A stretch of 64,000 nt of DNA from Rosellinia necatrix (taxonomy: Eukaryota; Ascomycota; Sordariomycetes; Xylariales; Xylariaceae), in contig JAGYVD010000002.1 in assembly GCA_021209875.1 (NCBI GenBank), forward strand, positions 2,666,001 to 2,730,000, read 5' to 3'. Positions 14,386 through 26,314 of the stretch are shown one piece after another. The number at the start of each line of letters is the position of its first letter. Position 1 is the first letter of the stretch. The position numbers and the translations under genes were made by a program. The notes beneath the pieces were generated by a model. That model was not told the origin of the DNA, did not search any database, and worked only from the letters and a program-made list of their open reading frames with translations.

Positions 14386-14530
14386 AAATAATAAAAATAA
14401 TAAAAACAGCGTTAATAGTAGCAGCAGTAATAAAAATAATAACAGCAGCAGCAAAAATAGGAGCAGCAGTAAAAATAGCAGCAGCAGCAGCAGCAGCAGT
14501 ATAAACGCAGGCCTAGCAGCAATAAAAACA
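14386..14530 (+). repeat. CAG/AGC triplet tract in the A+T block
   Basis: Runs of AGC triplets alternate with AAT/AAA triplets, ending GCAGGCCTAGCAGCAAT. Similar shorter tracts sit at 14057-14115 and in the long repeat copies (1929-1995, 16590-16650). They look like low-complexity coding or simple repeats that kept some C and G. Confidence 0.5.
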
Positions 14531-16574
14531 ATTTTAATAATTATTTATAATAATTATTAATAATTTATGAATAAAAATAATATAATTATAATAAAATTTA
14601 AAATTATAATTTTAATAAATATGAATAATAAACTTATTAAAAAATAAAAATATATTTTAAAATAATAAAAAAACTATATTTTATATTAATATATTAAAAT
14701 TTAATAAAAATATATAACCTAAAAATTATATATAGCTTATATATTTAAATTTAAAAAAAAAAAAACGTTAAAAATAAAAAACTAAATATTAATTTATATT
14801 TAAACTATTAATAAATTCTTAATTATTTTTAAACGTTAATAAAAAATAAGTAAATTTAATTAAAATATAAAGTAATAATATAATTAAAAATATATATTTA
14901 AAAAATATTTTTTAAACATATTAATAAAATTAAAAATAAATTATTTATAGCTTTAAAAAAAAGCTGTACTATATAATTTTATTTTTATTTATTATTATTT
15001 ATAAATAAGCTAATTATATTAATAAAATATATATATTATTAAAATATAAGCTAATTAATTTATTAAAAGTGTTTAAAAATAACTAGTTTAAATAAAAAAT
15101 TTAAAAGAATAATTAAAAATAAAACAATAAATTAATTAATAAATTAATTAATTTGAAAAATATATAATAATAATATAAAACAGCTTAATAATTAAACTAG
15201 GAATTTTGTTTCAAAAATCTTTAAAGCAAAATATATATATATATAAAATATAGTTTTAATATTATATTTATAAATATTATATGTTTAAAATAAAAATAAC
15301 TTTTAAAATTGTTTTTATTATATAATTAATATATATAAATACTTATAGCTTACTATATTAAATAAAAGCTTTTTAATAAATTTAATTATTTGTACTAAAT
15401 ATTTCTAAAATATTACCACCTTTTTAATAATTAATAAATCTTTCTACAGATTAATCCACACCTCTGTTAAATTACTGCTAAACTTTTATAAGTCACATCA
15501 CATTCATGCTCATCTCAAACGCTGCTCCTAATACAATAGCCCAATAGTTTTTTTAGTTTGTTTATTATTGTTAAAACTTAATTAAAATAATTTTAATAAT
15601 TATTAAATAATTATATATTTATAAAAGTTTTTTAAACTTATTGTTTATAGCTTTTAAAAAATAATAATTTAATATTATTTCTTTAGCTTATTTTATTTAA
15701 TTTTAATAATAATTATTTAAATTAAAAAAATATAAAAAATACTAATTAATTTTTAATAAAATATATATAACTTATAAATAAAAAATATAGTTTTATTTAA
15801 GTTGTTATAAATAGTTTTAATATATTATAAAAATATTTTTAAATTAGTTTTTATATTAAAACTGCTTATAATATAAAATAATTTAATAATAATTTATATA
15901 TTATTTTTAAACTGCTTATAAATATTATATTATTTTAATTTATTATTACTTATAAATTTTTACTTATTTATAGTTTATATAATATAGATTTTTTATATAG
16001 TTTATTTAAAACAGTTTTTATAAATTTTTAAGCAAGGCTAAAAGTTTATGTTTAAACTTTTATAATTAAATTTAAAAACTTATTATAGTTTAATAAATAA
16101 ATATAAAAATAATATTAAAATTATTTTTAAGCTGCTTATATATAGCTCTAATCTATTTCTGCCTACAAAATATTATTTTTTGTTTTAAATGTATTAAATT
16201 ATTATCATTATATTTTATAGCTTATATTAAAATAAACTTTATTTAATTATTTTAAAATAGCTTTTAAAAACTTTTTTAATTTATTATAAATTTATTAAAA
16301 GTTTTAAAAGCTAAAAATATATAATAAGCTATGCTTAAAAATATGTTTATTAAAATAATAAATAAAGTTTATTTTTTAGCTAAATAGCAGAAATTATAAA
16401 TAATATATATATAGCTTATAAAACATAATTTTATAAAGCTGGTTAATTTTAGTTATACTAGTCTAAGTTTAATAATTAGTTTACAAGCTATTTAACAATT
16501 GTTTAGAATAAAAATGTATAGCAGTTTACCTGTATTGGCCTGTGCGCCAATACTTCCTTATAGGCACTGCTTAT

Positions 16575-17220
16575 AACAGCAAGCAATATAAAAGCAGCAG
16601 CAGCAGCAGTAAAAATAGCAGCAAATATTATTATTATTATTATTATTGTTAATACTGCAGCTTTTAAAAGATAGTATTTATATTATATAAAAAAAAAGCT
16701 ATTATATATATATATATATATATAAAGAAAAAAAAACAAACAGAACAGCAGAACAAAAAGTTAGCTGTAAATAAAGCTGTACGCATATTTAGGCAGCAAA
16801 AAACACGCTAGCAACTTTAGGCCCAGGCTTAAGCATTAAGCAGCAGCTATATAAAGTATATATAAATTAAAAACTATATATAAACAGAAAACTTTATATA
16901 AAAAAGCAACTATATATAAACAGGCAACTATATATATATAATCAACTATATATAAGCAGAAAACAACGTATAAATAAAAAACTACAACTAATAAAAAAAA
17001 AAACTAGTATTAAAACTGTAATAATTAGTTATAATTATTTATATCTGTTATTTTAATAAGTTATACGCTAGCGGAATTTTTGCATAAAACTTAAAATAAT
17101 ACTACATATAATAATTACTTAAATAAAATTATTAAGCATAATAAACATTGTACAACAAAAAGTTATATTCTGTTTTACGCGTGAACAGTATGTGTATCGC
17201 ACATATAAAACCTATTTAAC
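16575..17220 (-). repeat. Long repeat, copy 2 (inverted)
   Basis: This is the reverse complement of 1286-1995, including the CCAGGCTTAAGCATTAAGCA landmark (16822-16843 region), the GCAGCAGCAG and TTATTATTATTA triplet tracts, and the ACGCGTGAACAGTA end. Relative to copies 1 and 3 it lacks about 110 bp at about 17045-17050, apparently removed between two AACAG direct repeats. Confidence 0.65.
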
Positions 17221-18100
17221 AGCAGTAATAATAATAATAACATAGAAATATTTATTTTAAAATAAAATTAATTTTTTAATTATAATATAAAAAATCAGAA
17301 CAACTTTTAAAAATTATTTATACAAAAAAAAAACGGCGTCTTAAAAAATTAAATATAATAAATTTTTAATATTATTTATATTAGTTAAAACAATTAATTA
17401 TATATAAAACTGCTTGCTGCAGCATATATTTAATAAAAAAATTATTTATAAAAAGAAAATTTTAAAAATTGTTTAAAATTATTAAAAACAGCTGTTAGCT
17501 TAAAATTAACGCGCGTTAAAATATTAACGATTTAAAAATTATATATAAATTAATTAATCGATTTAAAAATTAAAAAAAGCTAAACTATTATTTATTTAAA
17601 AATATTTATATTATTTTTATAAAATTATTTATTAATTAATTATTTTAATAACTATGTTTTTTATTATTATTAATTATTTTAAATAATAATTTTTATGTAA
17701 AAAAACTTTTAATTATAAAATTTTTAAAAATAATTATTTAAATTAATTATAAAAATTATTATTTAATTTTTATATATAAAGCTATATAAAGCGATTATTA
17801 AAATTTATTTTATAAATTAAGCTTTTATTAGCTAAATTTAAAAAATATATTATAATAAAATAAATAGTTTTAATAAAAAGCTGGTAATTACAGCTTAAAC
17901 ACTGCAGCAAGTTTTATAGCTAAATTAATAACTGTTAAAATAAGCGGTCGGGCTTATATAAGCCTGACTTATTTAAACAAACTAATTATAAAGCAAAAAA
18001 AATATAATCTTTTTTAAGCTGTATATATAAGCTGGCTAGTCTGATTATTTTTATATAATACAACTTAACTAAATAGATTATTATTATAAGCTTAAATTAA

Positions 18101-19281
18101 CTTGCTTGCATTGATCGCTTGGTTTTAATTCCACTGTTCTTATACGATTCATCTGTTCCTCCGCGACAAAAGATATTTTCAAATTTAAGGAGAGATAGGA
18201 TATTAAAGATAGGGATCCAGGTATCCATCAACGTGAGTTTTTAAGAAATAAGGCTTAATTATCTCACACTTTTACCCATGAGATAACTTGAATATGTTGT
18301 TGAATCATTCGGTGCCCGCAGCGCCCGATCTTAAACTAATCTACTCGAACCAGGGGTATTTCCATGGGTTCCTGCTGCCTCTTTGCAAGTTAGAGAATAC
18401 ACTTAGTAGCTGCCATTTGACCGCCTGGTAACGCACGTTACCTGTGAGCATATATATCTATCTATATATATTATAGATATGCTTGCTTTGCATTCATAGT
18501 CCCTTCCCAACCCTGCGTGGTTTTCATACGTATGAACATGCTTCACGGTCAGCAGTGTTTGTATGGAAATGCGTTGGAAGATTACCTTAGGAATACAGGC
18601 ACTACGATTGTCATAGCTGTGGAGTTGCAATGGCTATCTACCAATATTATAATCACAATATAAGACAAGGGTTGAATATAAAGTTGTATCACTTGGTCAG
18701 TATGACATAGGAACTGGGCTTGGACATACCTGTCTTAGTTTTGACATTTAATTTTTATAAATCAATTGGGGAAAATTGATGAGTTGGCCGCCGCTGGGCG
18801 GCTGACATCTTTGATAAAGGTCAACAGTTTAGTTGGCCGAGTACTTCCAGCTATGGCTTAATTAGGGTCTAGAGGCCGTTTTTGTAACTCTCAAGATTGA
18901 AGACAAGGCCCTTTATGAGTTGTTGAATGGGCATTGCAAAGGCATCTACTAGATGCGGTGCGGACTTTGTGAGAAGATGCCGTGACAAACGGCGACGTAG
19001 AGCACGTTCTGGCTGTCCTGCATTACTATACTGAGGAAAATAAGCCTGTGTTGTGCTCTCACATATTCCGCCCGTCTATCTTGAGTTGATGTTCTCACTA
19101 ATAGGAATTCGTCGAATCCGTCCATTCAATGCATATACTGAACCCTCCGCAAATAAGACAACTGCGACAAAAAAAGGCGTGAGGAATTCGTCCACGTTCC
19201 ATGGGATCCCTCGGCCTGGGTATATCCTTGCAAGACCGCATCTATACGATAATGTAACGCTTTAAAAAGAAAAGAAACCAA
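18101..19281. other. Gene-free border segment
   Basis: Composition is normal but I find no convincing exon. Short open frames lack family resemblance and splice-consistent continuation. It contains the small palindrome GCCGCTGGGCGGC near 18788. It separates the isochore from the 3' end of the amino-acid permease. Confidence 0.5.
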
Positions 19282-21527
19282 TCATATGCCGTTGCTAGCA
19301 CAAGAAAACGGTCGGCCTACAGATCCTGCCGCGTATTCGTCTATGATACCCTGAATAGTGGCATAAGTTCCGACCGTCAGGAAGAATACCCCAGTGAGAA
19401 TGATGATTATGTTTAGGAAACCCTCAAACAAGCCTCGGAAAGTTCGATCTTTCAGGATGGAAACAGCACCATCCGCTTTTCGCATGCGGAAGTAAGCCAC
19501 TCCCCAAAAGATAAACCCAAAGAAGGAATCAAATAGAGAGGACAAGAGAGAGAGAACTAAAGGGGCATCAGCAATTAGCTATTGATCTCTGGTGAACAAA
19601 AAAGGAACTTACGTGAACTAAAGAATGGAATAGAGTTTGCGATAATGAAGGCTAGAATCCAGGTTACAACTAGAGAAGTAATTAGTACAGGTATAAGTTC
19701 CCCAGAAGCCAAATTACATACGCAGAATAGCAGCCCAAGATGCCCAGCCGACAACAGTATTTTCGCTCTTATGGCGCGAGTTATGGAAAATGCGCAGAAA
19801 CACGAAACGAGCTGATACTGAGGCATAGAGGACACCGAGGAAAATGATGGTAGGGATCATAAAAGAAAAGGCGATTTTCTTATATATGGGCTGTAGGGAT
19901 CCAAAAGCGGGACTCGTCATGTACTGATTTCCGGTATAAGCATATACAGCGCCGCCGACGATGCTAAATACGATGATCTCAAGAATAGTACACGCCCAAA
20001 GGGCCTTGGGGAAGTCTTTAGGCTCCTTCATTTCGGCGATGAAGCTAGGGAGCGTGATTTGGCCGATAAATGTGTAGCTGATGTTGAGGAAGGCGTTAAG
20101 GCCACTAACGAAGGTCGTTGTAGCTAATGGTAAGATGGTTACGATTGGTGCACCGTATGGCAAGGCTTTGCCTGTAAGAGGATCGGTCGTTGGCACAGAG
20201 TTGTAGCCGGCGGGGTGGCTCTCGATGCCGGCGAAAATAACGGCAAGGATCACAGAAACGAATGTGAAGAGAGCCGACGCCGTCCCTAGGTGGGAGAGCA
20301 CACCAAAAGTACGTGGAAGTGAAGCGATCCATGAGATAATAGTAACAATAAAACCTATCGTTACAGTCTGGCAGGAAATGGCTGTGGTCTCGCCTCCGAT
20401 AAGGGTGTTAACATACTTGGCTCCAGTGAGGACGTGGAGGGCCTAAGAAAGAGGTTAGATCGCCTGATACAGTGATTTGGCAACGCATTTCACCAACTTG
20501 AATGAAGGTATTGTTCAGAACGAACATGACAGCGGTAAACCACCATGCCCATTTCTTATTCCAAAAGAGCATCTGACCAATATCGCAAACGTCTCGCACC
20601 TCGGGGTGCCGCAAACAGAATTGCCATAGAATAAGGGAACTACAGTGTATGTCGGTCAGCACAGATGCGGGCGCGGGTCGATGGAGGGCCTTTCAACTAA
20701 CGTATATAATACAATGAGAGCCTGGACTACTGTGAGGATGAGACTACACCAGGGTTTAGTATCAACTATTTTGTAGCGGTGATCTGTTGAATTGTTGGGG
20801 TATGCTTACCCAGGGACCAATCCAAGTACGCTATAAGACCAGGGAAAGCTCATAATAGCCTATCAAATTATCAGCCTTGCACGATAAACATAAGGGCATG
20901 GCAAAGTTGCCCGGGTCAAGGATATAGAATACGGATAAAAGAATGGGATTGTCAACTCATCGTCGGCTTAGCACTATATTATTGACAATGTAGATTTCTC
21001 TGTAGAGCGTCACTGGGGAGAGTGGGATAGGGGGGGGTTGGGAGGGGTGAGGGAATCTGATTATGAACTGGTTGTGGGCTAGACCAAAGCTTGGATATCA
21101 TGATTACATCATGATGGATTGATTGGATGATTGGATAATTGGATGATTGGATAATTGGATGATTGGATAATTGGATGATTGGTTGATTGGTCGATTGATT
21201 GACTGATTGAATAGTTCTCACCAGGCAAATATATTCCGAGAAGAGCAAAGCGGCGGTTTTTTGCCAGCTGCAAGTGCGGTATTGGATGGCACTCCCGGCC
21301 TCTTGTGCCAGCTGCTTCTCGAGGATAGCGTCACTGCTCAAACCGCTATCGGAGTCGTCGGGGTTTCCGTCCGGGACGGGGGCAACGCGTGGCGCAATGC
21401 GCGGACCGACGGCCGTGTTTGGTCCACCGAACCAAGCGGACCAGCCGCCAGGCACCGTGTCGACGCCGCCGTCCTCGGAGGGCAGCCGGATGTCCGACCC
21501 CGAGTCCGTCTTCATCTTGGTAGACAT
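19282..21527 (-). CDS. AAAP-family amino-acid permease
   Basis: Predicted 530-residue plasma-membrane transporter of the amino acid/auxin permease type (fungal neutral amino-acid permeases such as MTR). Exons on the minus strand, in transcript order: 21527-21222, 20859-20810, 20743-20702, 20639-20498, 20442-19722, 19669-19613 and 19556-19282; all phases close. The N-terminus is hydrophilic (QEAGSAIQYRTCSWQKTAAL), followed by AIMSFPWSYSVLGLVPG, the usual start of the first membrane segment. Later come GAKYVNTLIGGETTAISCQ and LPSFIAEMKEPKDFPKALWA, and there are about ten to eleven hydrophobic segments. Intron 1 (20860-21221) is long and holds an 8-bp-type tandem repeat. The substrate is inferred from the family only. 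The gene lies 1.2 kb from the RIP block yet shows no damage. The start is the first ATG in frame with the conserved N-terminus. Confidence 0.9.
21117..21210. repeat. GATTGGATAATTG minisatellite inside permease intron 1
   Basis: Units ATTGGATG and ATTGGATA alternate about nine times, decaying to ATTGGTTG, ATTGGTCG and ATTGACTG. The whole array lies within intron 1 of the amino-acid permease, so length changes would alter only the intron. Confidence 0.8.
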
Positions 21528-21680
21528 TCCGCTTGACGTCAGCCGGCGTACAGGGATGAGCAGACGTCGTCAAGCAGGCAGGCCAGCGTCAATGGGCGGG
21601 TTAATGAATGGAGGAGACGGCGCGGCGTATGCAGGAGAGACGTAAGTAAGCCGCGAGAGTAAATAGGGGGACGGCGTATG

Positions 21681-21746
21681 GCAGGGAGGGCAGAGCAGGG
21701 CAGGGCAGAGCAGGGCAGGGCAGGGCAGGGCAGGGCAGGGCAGGGC
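21681..21746. repeat. (GGGCA)n pentamer array
   Basis: Runs of CAGGG, interrupted by CAGAG, lie about 150-220 bp upstream of the permease start codon, probably in its promoter or 5' leader. Purine/pyrimidine strand bias is strong. Confidence 0.8.
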
Positions 21747-24700
21747 ACTGGCGGCAGGCGACTCTTCAAGGCAACCTAGCGGGCGGGATAAGGTGAGAAC
21801 AAGGAGTGTGGTTCGAGAGGAAAGTTAAAATGGATGAAGAGCCCAGGTCAGAAACCAGAGAGCATGATCCAGGCTCCCCGGCCGAATATAAGCAGTACGA
21901 GCGAGAGGTAACTACCTACCTCCTGGAGAGAAGCTACTAGAGAGACCAGGGGACCATAGACATGGGACATGGGACAAGATACAAAGAGGGGAGGAACCAA
22001 CGGCACAGGCATGCAGGCAATTCCAGGTGTATACTACCTACCTGGTAGGTACGGAGGATAAGTACCTATATAGTAAATAACCTGAGGTACTTGTACGCTG
22101 GCTTGTGTAATCACACCATCACGCCATCTCGGAGGCTCCGTCAATACCACTGGGGGCTGTAGGTACATAAGTAGGTAGGTAGGTATCTCGATGCCCAGGT
22201 ACTAGGTTCTCTGTTAGTCTAGGTAGGTAGGTAGGTTAGGAAAAAGGACTCCACAGACAGTCGGTCGACAGCCTGCCACGGAGAGAATCTGCGTGCGTAC
22301 TGTGGTGGTGTTGTGTAATGCGAGAATCCAGTGATATCGTTTAGAATAGCACAGATGACGTGCTCGATGCAGGATCGAGGCCAACTTGGTAGTGGCGAGT
22401 GTGGACGTGCCAGCCACAAACCAACCAACTGCCTAGCCCGGGTTAGTATAGCCAAGTAAAGCTTAGCTGCATCTAGTCTAATCTTCGTCCCCACATCTTT
22501 TAACCCGTTACCTTCTACTATCTAGGATTAGATAGATGTGCCATCCACACTAATACCTGCGCCTACAGCCATGCCAAGCGTCCTGTATCCATAGTGTGTG
22601 CTGACCTACACTACACTACTAGATTGGTACCTTTGTTACTTACTAGGTGGTCAAGTAGGCAGTTTCTTATCAGGATCCATGGCACCCCCAGCAGACGCCT
22701 GGTATTACAGTAGTACGTCACTGCCGAGGAAGAAGTTAGGTAAGTACCGAAGTTACTTACTCATTCGCCACAAAATAGAATGAGAAGCCTTTTATGTGTC
22801 AAGGGGCAGAAAGGCATGGACATACGCTTCCACATCTTCTACATACATATATTTGTGCGTATATATGTCTATGCATACCAATCGACATCTCGCCACCCTG
22901 ATTCGAAGTAACAGCAAGCCGTGGCTTACACTACATACTTGTAGCGCCTTGATAGGAAACTTCACCTTGGTTTAGTTAGCTTGGCACAAGCTGTCCACTA
23001 CAGTAACAAGATGGTCTAGTATTAGGGTGAGGACATGGTGGTCACTTTTTGTCAACATCCTTGACAGTGGTTCAACGACTGGAACCTGGGGAGGAGGCCC
23101 TCCCAGTAACTAGCTACCCAGACTTCCGCTGGGTTCGATAGCTGATGGCGCCTCAGGCTGATCTTGTGTGAAGATTAATCTTGTCAACCCATATTTAAAA
23201 TAAGAATCCTTCCTAGTGAGCCGATGAGCTTTCACCATACAAGTACTATATTATCCTAGCTATATGGACGTCCGACCATGCCCTCGACAAACGGAACCCA
23301 TAGGCTACACTGGTTGGGTAGCTGAGGCCCGCGAGGCAGGGTGTCATAATATCGTAGCTGGTTTGCTGGCCGCGTGTTTGGTATAACACCTACAACCCAG
23401 GGGGGTGTATGTCTGAAATAACTCATCTACCGTCCACGGTCGCCTTGGCGATACATGGAACTATGCCTATGTACATACACACACCCCCTAGCACCACCTC
23501 GGTAGCTATTTCATCTATAGATCATCTACCAAGGGGCTAACAACGGATCGTTCCTACACGATAGATAAGGAGTATCGTGGGAAAGATGGAGATAGGAGCA
23601 CATGGGAAATCCTCTCTCAATCGTATTTCTTTTAAGTATCACATAGGCCATCCCCGGTAGAGGCATTTCGAGACCGCTAATATCTTAAAATACACTTGTC
23701 GCCCTCCATACCGTAGCCCTCAATTCACACCACACTGTCTATACCACGTCTTGTAAGAACGCGTTCTCCCAACATGTTGTCATGTTAGGATTGCCCAGAG
23801 TGAGGTCTAGTCACTATGAGGTAGCAGCTGGGTAGCAGGTAGATAGCCAAGTATAGGGGTAGGGCTCAATATCATTGATTCCTGGGCCTACCATCTAGGT
23901 GGGAGGCCGTCAGTCCTTATATACACAATTATGCCCTTAGAGCTACCCCCTAGGGTAGCTGGTACCTCGCTATGTGATCCATTGGCCTGACGACCTCTGC
24001 CGATATAATGACAAGAATGTTTCTATTGCAGCCTATTGTGCATGTCTCGGCCTATGCGGCACTCACATCGAGGTACGTGGTTTAATGCGCTTTTTAACCT
24101 TATCGTATTTCTTATTCTTTGTTTACTTGGAAATACAAAAAAGGGAGATATGATACGAGAAGGTAATACCGAGAAAAACTCAACCAGAGATAAAACGTAG
24201 GATCAACAGATGGAGCAAAGGAGGTTAGCAGCCGTTGAAGAAATGGAGCGACGATATGTATAACAACATAGCGTACGTAGTAATGACACAAGACTAGTTT
24301 GGTATGATGCAATCGGTCAAGCAAGCTACTTGTCTCGGTACTAAGGCGCCATGTGTGCCTGGGTGGTTTATAAAAAGGTAATATAATTAAGGTACCGTGC
24401 AATGCTGGGTTGGGTGGATTTAACAGTTAACTCCCTAGTCTGGATGGAGGCTCTTTTCGGTTGTAATCACAATAACGATCACCATTTCTAGAACCGGTCG
24501 CTGTGACGGCTTGTATTTCGCAACATATTCCTTCCCGTTGGGCGAAGTAGGCAGTCTCCCAGCCTGGCGACCTAATATGCCCGCGTATAGATTGGATATA
24601 CCTCTTGTTTACGTGATATTCGTCTATTGTGGTCGCCGTCGTGAGCCCTGAAGGACTGTCGTCGTTGCCGTTGGACCGTGTTGCTAATGACTGGCACTCT

Positions 24701-25195
24701 TAGCGTTATGGCGTTAGTTCATGATTGAATTTTGAAGAATTCCATGGCCCGGAGGCGAGCGTTATACGAGTTATCCATTTTAAGCATGCTGTGAACTCCG
24801 AACCAGCTCTACTAGGTAGTTCGGATGGTATTACAACGTTGTGCTGGACATTCTCATTCTGTGTCATCCATCCCAATGTCTTGGTGCCGCAGAGTAGGGG
24901 GAAGACACAAAGGCAAGAGACATGCGATGCGGTTGGTAGTACGCCGAGAACCATTGCTTGTTCCATCGTCTCATCGCTTTTCGCTTGCACACAACGGGCC
25001 CAATGAGTCTCATATTGCGTGGACCGAGGCATTCTACCTACCCAAACTCCTTGTACCTAGATTTTGCGGAGGGCTGGGAACAGAGGCCAAGGTTCTAGAA
25101 CAAGGGGCACTCGCTGCCTTAGGTAGGTACCTACTCGTGCAGGCTTCAGTCAGGGTGTGGAGAAGTAGTTATATGCATAATACATACATAACACA

Positions 25196-25270
25196 TGCAC
25201 AATGCATACACAATACATACACAATACATACACAATACATACACAATACATACACAATACATACACAATA
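25196..25270. repeat. ACAATACATAC 11-bp tandem array
   Basis: About six copies of an 11-bp unit. Because 11 is not a multiple of 3, the array is read in all frames and creates spurious HTQYIHNTYT-like open frames on both strands. Confidence 0.85.
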
Positions 25271-26314
25271 TGTATATAATAATAATACATACCGCACATA
25301 TATGTACATATCTGCATATATACGGTACCAGGGAACTTGGAGATGAGGAGCCGAACGGGGCGCACCCTTGGCAGCACCAGCCACGTGCGAACGCCAAAAA
25401 TGTTGCAACGAGAGCTGCATGGATGAGCTCTCAGGTGATGCCAGGCAAGCAAACAATGAGCTTCCCGAAATGGCCTAGAATGCAGGGACGGGCAAAGGCC
25501 ATACGGGATTAAGAACGCAGCTGCTCAATCCGGGGATCGTAATTGTGTCGCGTCAAACCAAAACCTGGGGAAATAATTCTTGGGCTAGTTTGTTTTCTTC
25601 GGGAGGAATAAGAGGAGTTAGTTACCTAGGTAGGTAGATAGACGACAATTGTTCTCTGGCCCGTGGACGACCAGGAGACCGATACCGAGTCAAACCGACG
25701 CGAACATCTTGTTTGGGCTCGGCTTGCATAGGCTGCGATATCGGCTCCAGATCTCACCATATATAGGTTCTTATTATGTTCCCAGGATAATTGCCCACAT
25801 ATGGGTGTTCGTTTGCACATTTGTCCTCGGTTGGGGATAAGTTAGTATTTTGTATGACATGGTGTGTAGAAATATCTCACCGATCCCCTTTAGCACCGCC
25901 TCTGTGACGAAATACCCAGATAGAAAGTTATGCTTCTTCTCCATCCAAACTCCGCAGAATTACCTACAAGCAAATACGAGAACCCCTCCGATGGCATGGC
26001 TCCAGTCTGAACCCGCTCTCCCTACCCCAACATTGACGATCCGCGTGGCTGACACAGCTAACTAGGTTTGGCCTAGAGAGGAAAACAACCCTGCGCCGGA
26101 GTTAGCAGTCGGTAAGTTGAGATAATTTTAAGAGAACGCTTCCGTTCATTCTCTCGTTGTCCGCGTTTCTGACCAGTTTGACGGGTTTTCTTTTTCTCAC
26201 CCTACTTCTCGATTGGTCGCCGAACTTCCTCCCCGCCGCCGGCTGCCTATTTTGCTTATTGCCAGGTGGTTCGTTGGAGTGCATAGCAGCTTTGCGCTCG
26301 CTGACCTGTCCGAG

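Larger units (their letters stand above)
1..18100. repeat. A+T-rich, RIP-like isochore of decayed repeats
   Basis: By eye nearly the whole stretch is A and T. Surviving C and G sit mostly in AGCT, GCT, CAG or AACG contexts, and no reading frame of useful length is open. Diverged repeat copies inside it differ mainly by C-to-T and G-to-A changes, the signature of repeat-induced point mutation, the ascomycete defence that mutates duplicated DNA. Composition returns to normal abruptly near 18,100. I see no intact transposase or reverse transcriptase; these are probably mutated beyond reading. It could be part of a pericentromeric or subtelomeric block, but no telomere repeat is visible. Confidence 0.9.
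21528..26314. other. Gene-poor interval with simple repeats
   Basis: I found no exon chain that resembles a known family. It contains TAGGTAGGTAGG-type tracts (22148-22182, 22220-22240, 25618-25640) and an 11-bp array (25196-25270). Short open frames in 24,700-25,500 overlap on both strands and owe their openness to the array. It probably serves as promoter space for the divergent permease and MFS genes plus unrecognised or non-coding sequence. Confidence 0.5.

Noticed and set aside
24706..25032. Overlapping 90-110 codon frames on both strands
   Set aside because: No family resemblance and no splice continuation; both strands being open argues for chance.
25146..25512. Open frames on both strands with HTQYIHNTYT/CIVYVLCMYC repeats
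   Set aside because: They are created by the 11-bp tandem array; openness on both strands at once shows it is not coding.
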